From assembly GCA_002084535.1 (NCBI GenBank), contig NBLI01000202.1:1-6772 (forward strand): a stretch of DNA of 6,772 bases, read 5' to 3'. The notes beneath the pieces were generated by a model. That model was not told where the DNA came from. It saw only the letters and a program-made list of their open reading frames with translations, and did not search any database. How positions within the stretch are numbered: the stretch's first letter is position 1; every line of letters starts with the position of its first letter. This stretch comes from Candidatus Zhuqueibacterota bacterium 4572_119. Its GTDB lineage: Bacteria > Zhuqueibacterota > Zhuqueibacteria > Thermofontimicrobiales > Thermofontimicrobiaceae. The position numbers and the translations under genes were made by a program. Positions 5,446 through 6,772 of this stretch are shown here, one piece after another.

Positions 5446-6228
5446 TTAGGATAATTCCAAATATTGTTGATATACAAATTCAATTCCGTATTTTCTTTCC
5501 AGCCTCCGGATAATAAAGTGTCCCCGCGCCATGTCCTGAAAGTGATCAATGAATATTGTGTTAACCATAGCGCCTCCGAATGCGCCAATCGCTGGAATAG
5601 CCATTGCCGCCACTTTCTCTGAAACTACGACACCAAATCGTGACGCGACAGTTGAAATAAATTTTACTAATATCGGGGCTCCTCTGGTGGAAGCTCCGCT
5701 TCGAGCGACATGTTTTACCGCGTCACTTATTAGTTTAGAAAAAGACAAACGAACCGCATAGTAGCCTGTTTCGGCCGCGTCATCATTTTTTGAGTTCCCG
5801 CCCAAAGCAAAAACCTGAAGGCAATTTAGCTTTGTTTCTATTTCATCCAAATTCTCTCCTTCACTCCGGGCGATGTCCGCAATTGAGCGAAGCATAAAAA
5901 TTGTTGAGACTGGTAGTTCAATTGGAATTGATACCAAACCAAATAAACCGCCTGTCGCGCCTGTTGCCGCCACCGCAGCTTTGTGCCAAAAATCTGAAGA
6001 CCTCGTTTCTTCCTTTTTTCCCAAAGTGAGCACTGAAAATTCCAGTGCTTTCTGAAGGGATTTTCGTGATGTAAAATTTACTACCTTGGCCCAATTTTTA
6101 GGAAGCATATTGAAGCCTTTTTCAATGGGTTTCGCCATCGCGTTAGTGAGTTTAGCGGCGAGCCCTGGATTCTCCAATAAACTTTTCGCGTAAGCTAAAT
6201 CTTGTCGTTCTTCGCTGGATAATTTCAT
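5446..6228 (-). CDS. EcsC-family protein
   Basis: This 260-residue protein resembles the EcsC family, named after the third gene of the Bacillus subtilis ecs locus, whose biochemical role is unknown. The family core is visible: a glycine/alanine-rich hydrophobic stretch at 84-100, then SIPIELPVSTIFMLRSIADIAR at 100-121, followed by the KLNCLQVFALGG segment at 133-144. A second small-residue-rich hydrophobic segment (IPAIGAFGGAMVNTIFIDHF) lies at 211-230, and the tail is basic with RRLERKYG at 241-248. There is no signal peptide. The hydrophobic segments suggest membrane association. The ATG overlaps the stop of rnz by four bases (ATGA), so the two are probably translated together, although no functional link between them is known to me. 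A weak hairpin follows the stop, and a MITE-like insertion lies 37 bases beyond it. Confidence 0.82.
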   Translation of the reverse strand: MKLSSEERQDLAYAKSLLENPGLAAKLTNAMAKPIEKGFNMLPKNWAKVVNFTSRKSLQKALEFSVLTLGKKEETRSSDFWHKAAVAATGATGGLFGLVSIPIELPVSTIFMLRSIADIARSEGENLDEIETKLNCLQVFALGGNSKNDDAAETGYYAVRLSFSKLISDAVKHVARSGASTRGAPILVKFISTVASRFGVVVSEKVAAMAIPAIGAFGGAMVNTIFIDHFQDMARGHFIIRRLERKYGIEFVYQQYLELS

Positions 6229-6772
6229 TTCATATATCTTTTTCGTTTTGGCATGGAAACGATGTCACCGTCTTTCACAGCAACGACATTTTCAAAAACA
6301 GACTTTGCCTCGTTTTCAAATTCCTTAACATTAGAATAAATCTGGGAAAAATGTGTCAATACGAGTTTCCTGACATTGGATTCTTTTGCGATTATTCCAG
6401 CCTGTTTCGCTGTTAAATGACCATATTCTTTTGCCATATTTTCTCTATCGGAGAGGTAAGTTGAATCGCAAACGAGCATGTCAGCATCCTTCGCCAAATG
6501 AAGCAGTGTTTCATCCATTCGGGTGTCCAGCATAAAGACAAAACTCTGCCCCGGTCTTTTTTGGCTCACCTCATCCAGCCGGGTTACTTTTCCGCCAATT
6601 GTTATCTCGCCATTTCTTATCAGTTCCCCTGTTACAACGCCTTTTATTCCTGCTTTGGATAATTTTTCAGGAATCAATGTCCTACCATCCCGTTCCTGTA
6701 TTCGATACGCAAAAGAATCAACAGTGTGGTTCAATTTTTTCGCTTCAACATAATATTTTAAATTCTCAAATA
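6225..6772 (-). CDS. rnz: Ribonuclease Z, C-terminal part (5' end outside window)
   Basis: The frame is open to the window edge, giving about 181 residues of the C-terminal part; the start lies beyond 6772. The fragment begins FENLKYYVEAKK and continues with TVDSFAYRIQE, the typical RNase Z strand before its PGPL-like region. Metallo-beta-lactamase motifs follow: FMLDTR near 79-84 of the fragment (the metal-bridging Asp of the usual GDT), CDSTYL near 101-106, and EYGHLTAKQAG near 115-125 with the histidine of the HxTA motif. LVLTHFSQIY near 137-146 carries the final metal-binding histidine. The first metal motif HxHxDH is outside the window. RNase Z cuts tRNA precursors at the 3' end. The Gly of GDT is Leu here, a mild departure. 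The stop overlaps the EcsC-family start. Confidence 0.92.
   Translation of the reverse strand, partial: FENLKYYVEAKKLNHTVDSFAYRIQERDGRTLIPEKLSKAGIKGVVTGELIRNGEITIGGKVTRLDEVSQKRPGQSFVFMLDTRMDETLLHLAKDADMLVCDSTYLSDRENMAKEYGHLTAKQAGIIAKESNVRKLVLTHFSQIYSNVKEFENEAKSVFENVVAVKDGDIVSMPKRKRYMK

Noticed and set aside
6523..6753. Plus-strand open frame opposite rnz, with similar short plus-strand frames at 1257-1460, 5549-5761 and 5873-6055.
   Set aside because: All lie opposite confidently identified minus-strand genes and show no family features.

Overview
This is a bacterial chromosomal window in which every supported gene lies on the minus strand, so transcription runs from position 6772 towards 1. 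Gene starts are ATG with purine-rich Shine-Dalgarno sequences before several of them, and two gene pairs overlap by ATGA. The sequence does not identify the species. The clear Shine-Dalgarno sites argue mildly against Bacteroidota proper. GC is moderate, except in one clearly AT-rich gene.

Layout in the order of transcription. (1) 6772-6225 is the 3' part of a ribonuclease Z gene (rnz). It overlaps by four bases an EcsC-family gene of unknown function (6228-5446). (2) 5445-5088 is a 358-base gap. It holds a 126-bp palindromic, MITE-like element (5283-5408) flanked by a perfect 9-bp direct repeat, followed by the likely leader of the next gene. (3) 5087-4017 encodes a divergent YchF/OLA1-type P-loop NTPase with a C-terminal TGS-like domain. 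(4) 3992-3285 encodes a six-transmembrane voltage-gated-type potassium channel with a TTVGYGD filter and a regular arginine-rich S4. Its base composition is far more AT-rich than its neighbours. (5) 3210-1 is an operon for a xanthine dehydrogenase/aldehyde oxidase-family molybdenum hydroxylase in the order molybdopterin subunit, FAD subunit, [2Fe-2S] subunit. The last gene runs off the window after 35 codons.

The molybdenum hydroxylase would carry electrons from the molybdenum site, through the [2Fe-2S] clusters, to FAD. Its catalytic subunit gene is broken. About 60 residues expected between the N-terminal hammerhead domain and the Mo-cofactor domain are absent, and the reading frame changes at that point (near 2756-2766). 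The two other subunits look intact. The locus is therefore either a recent pseudogene or an assembly error.

I found no clearly new multi-gene system. The two most notable items are the palindromic insertion upstream of the ychF-like gene and the internal deletion with frameshift in the molybdenum subunit.
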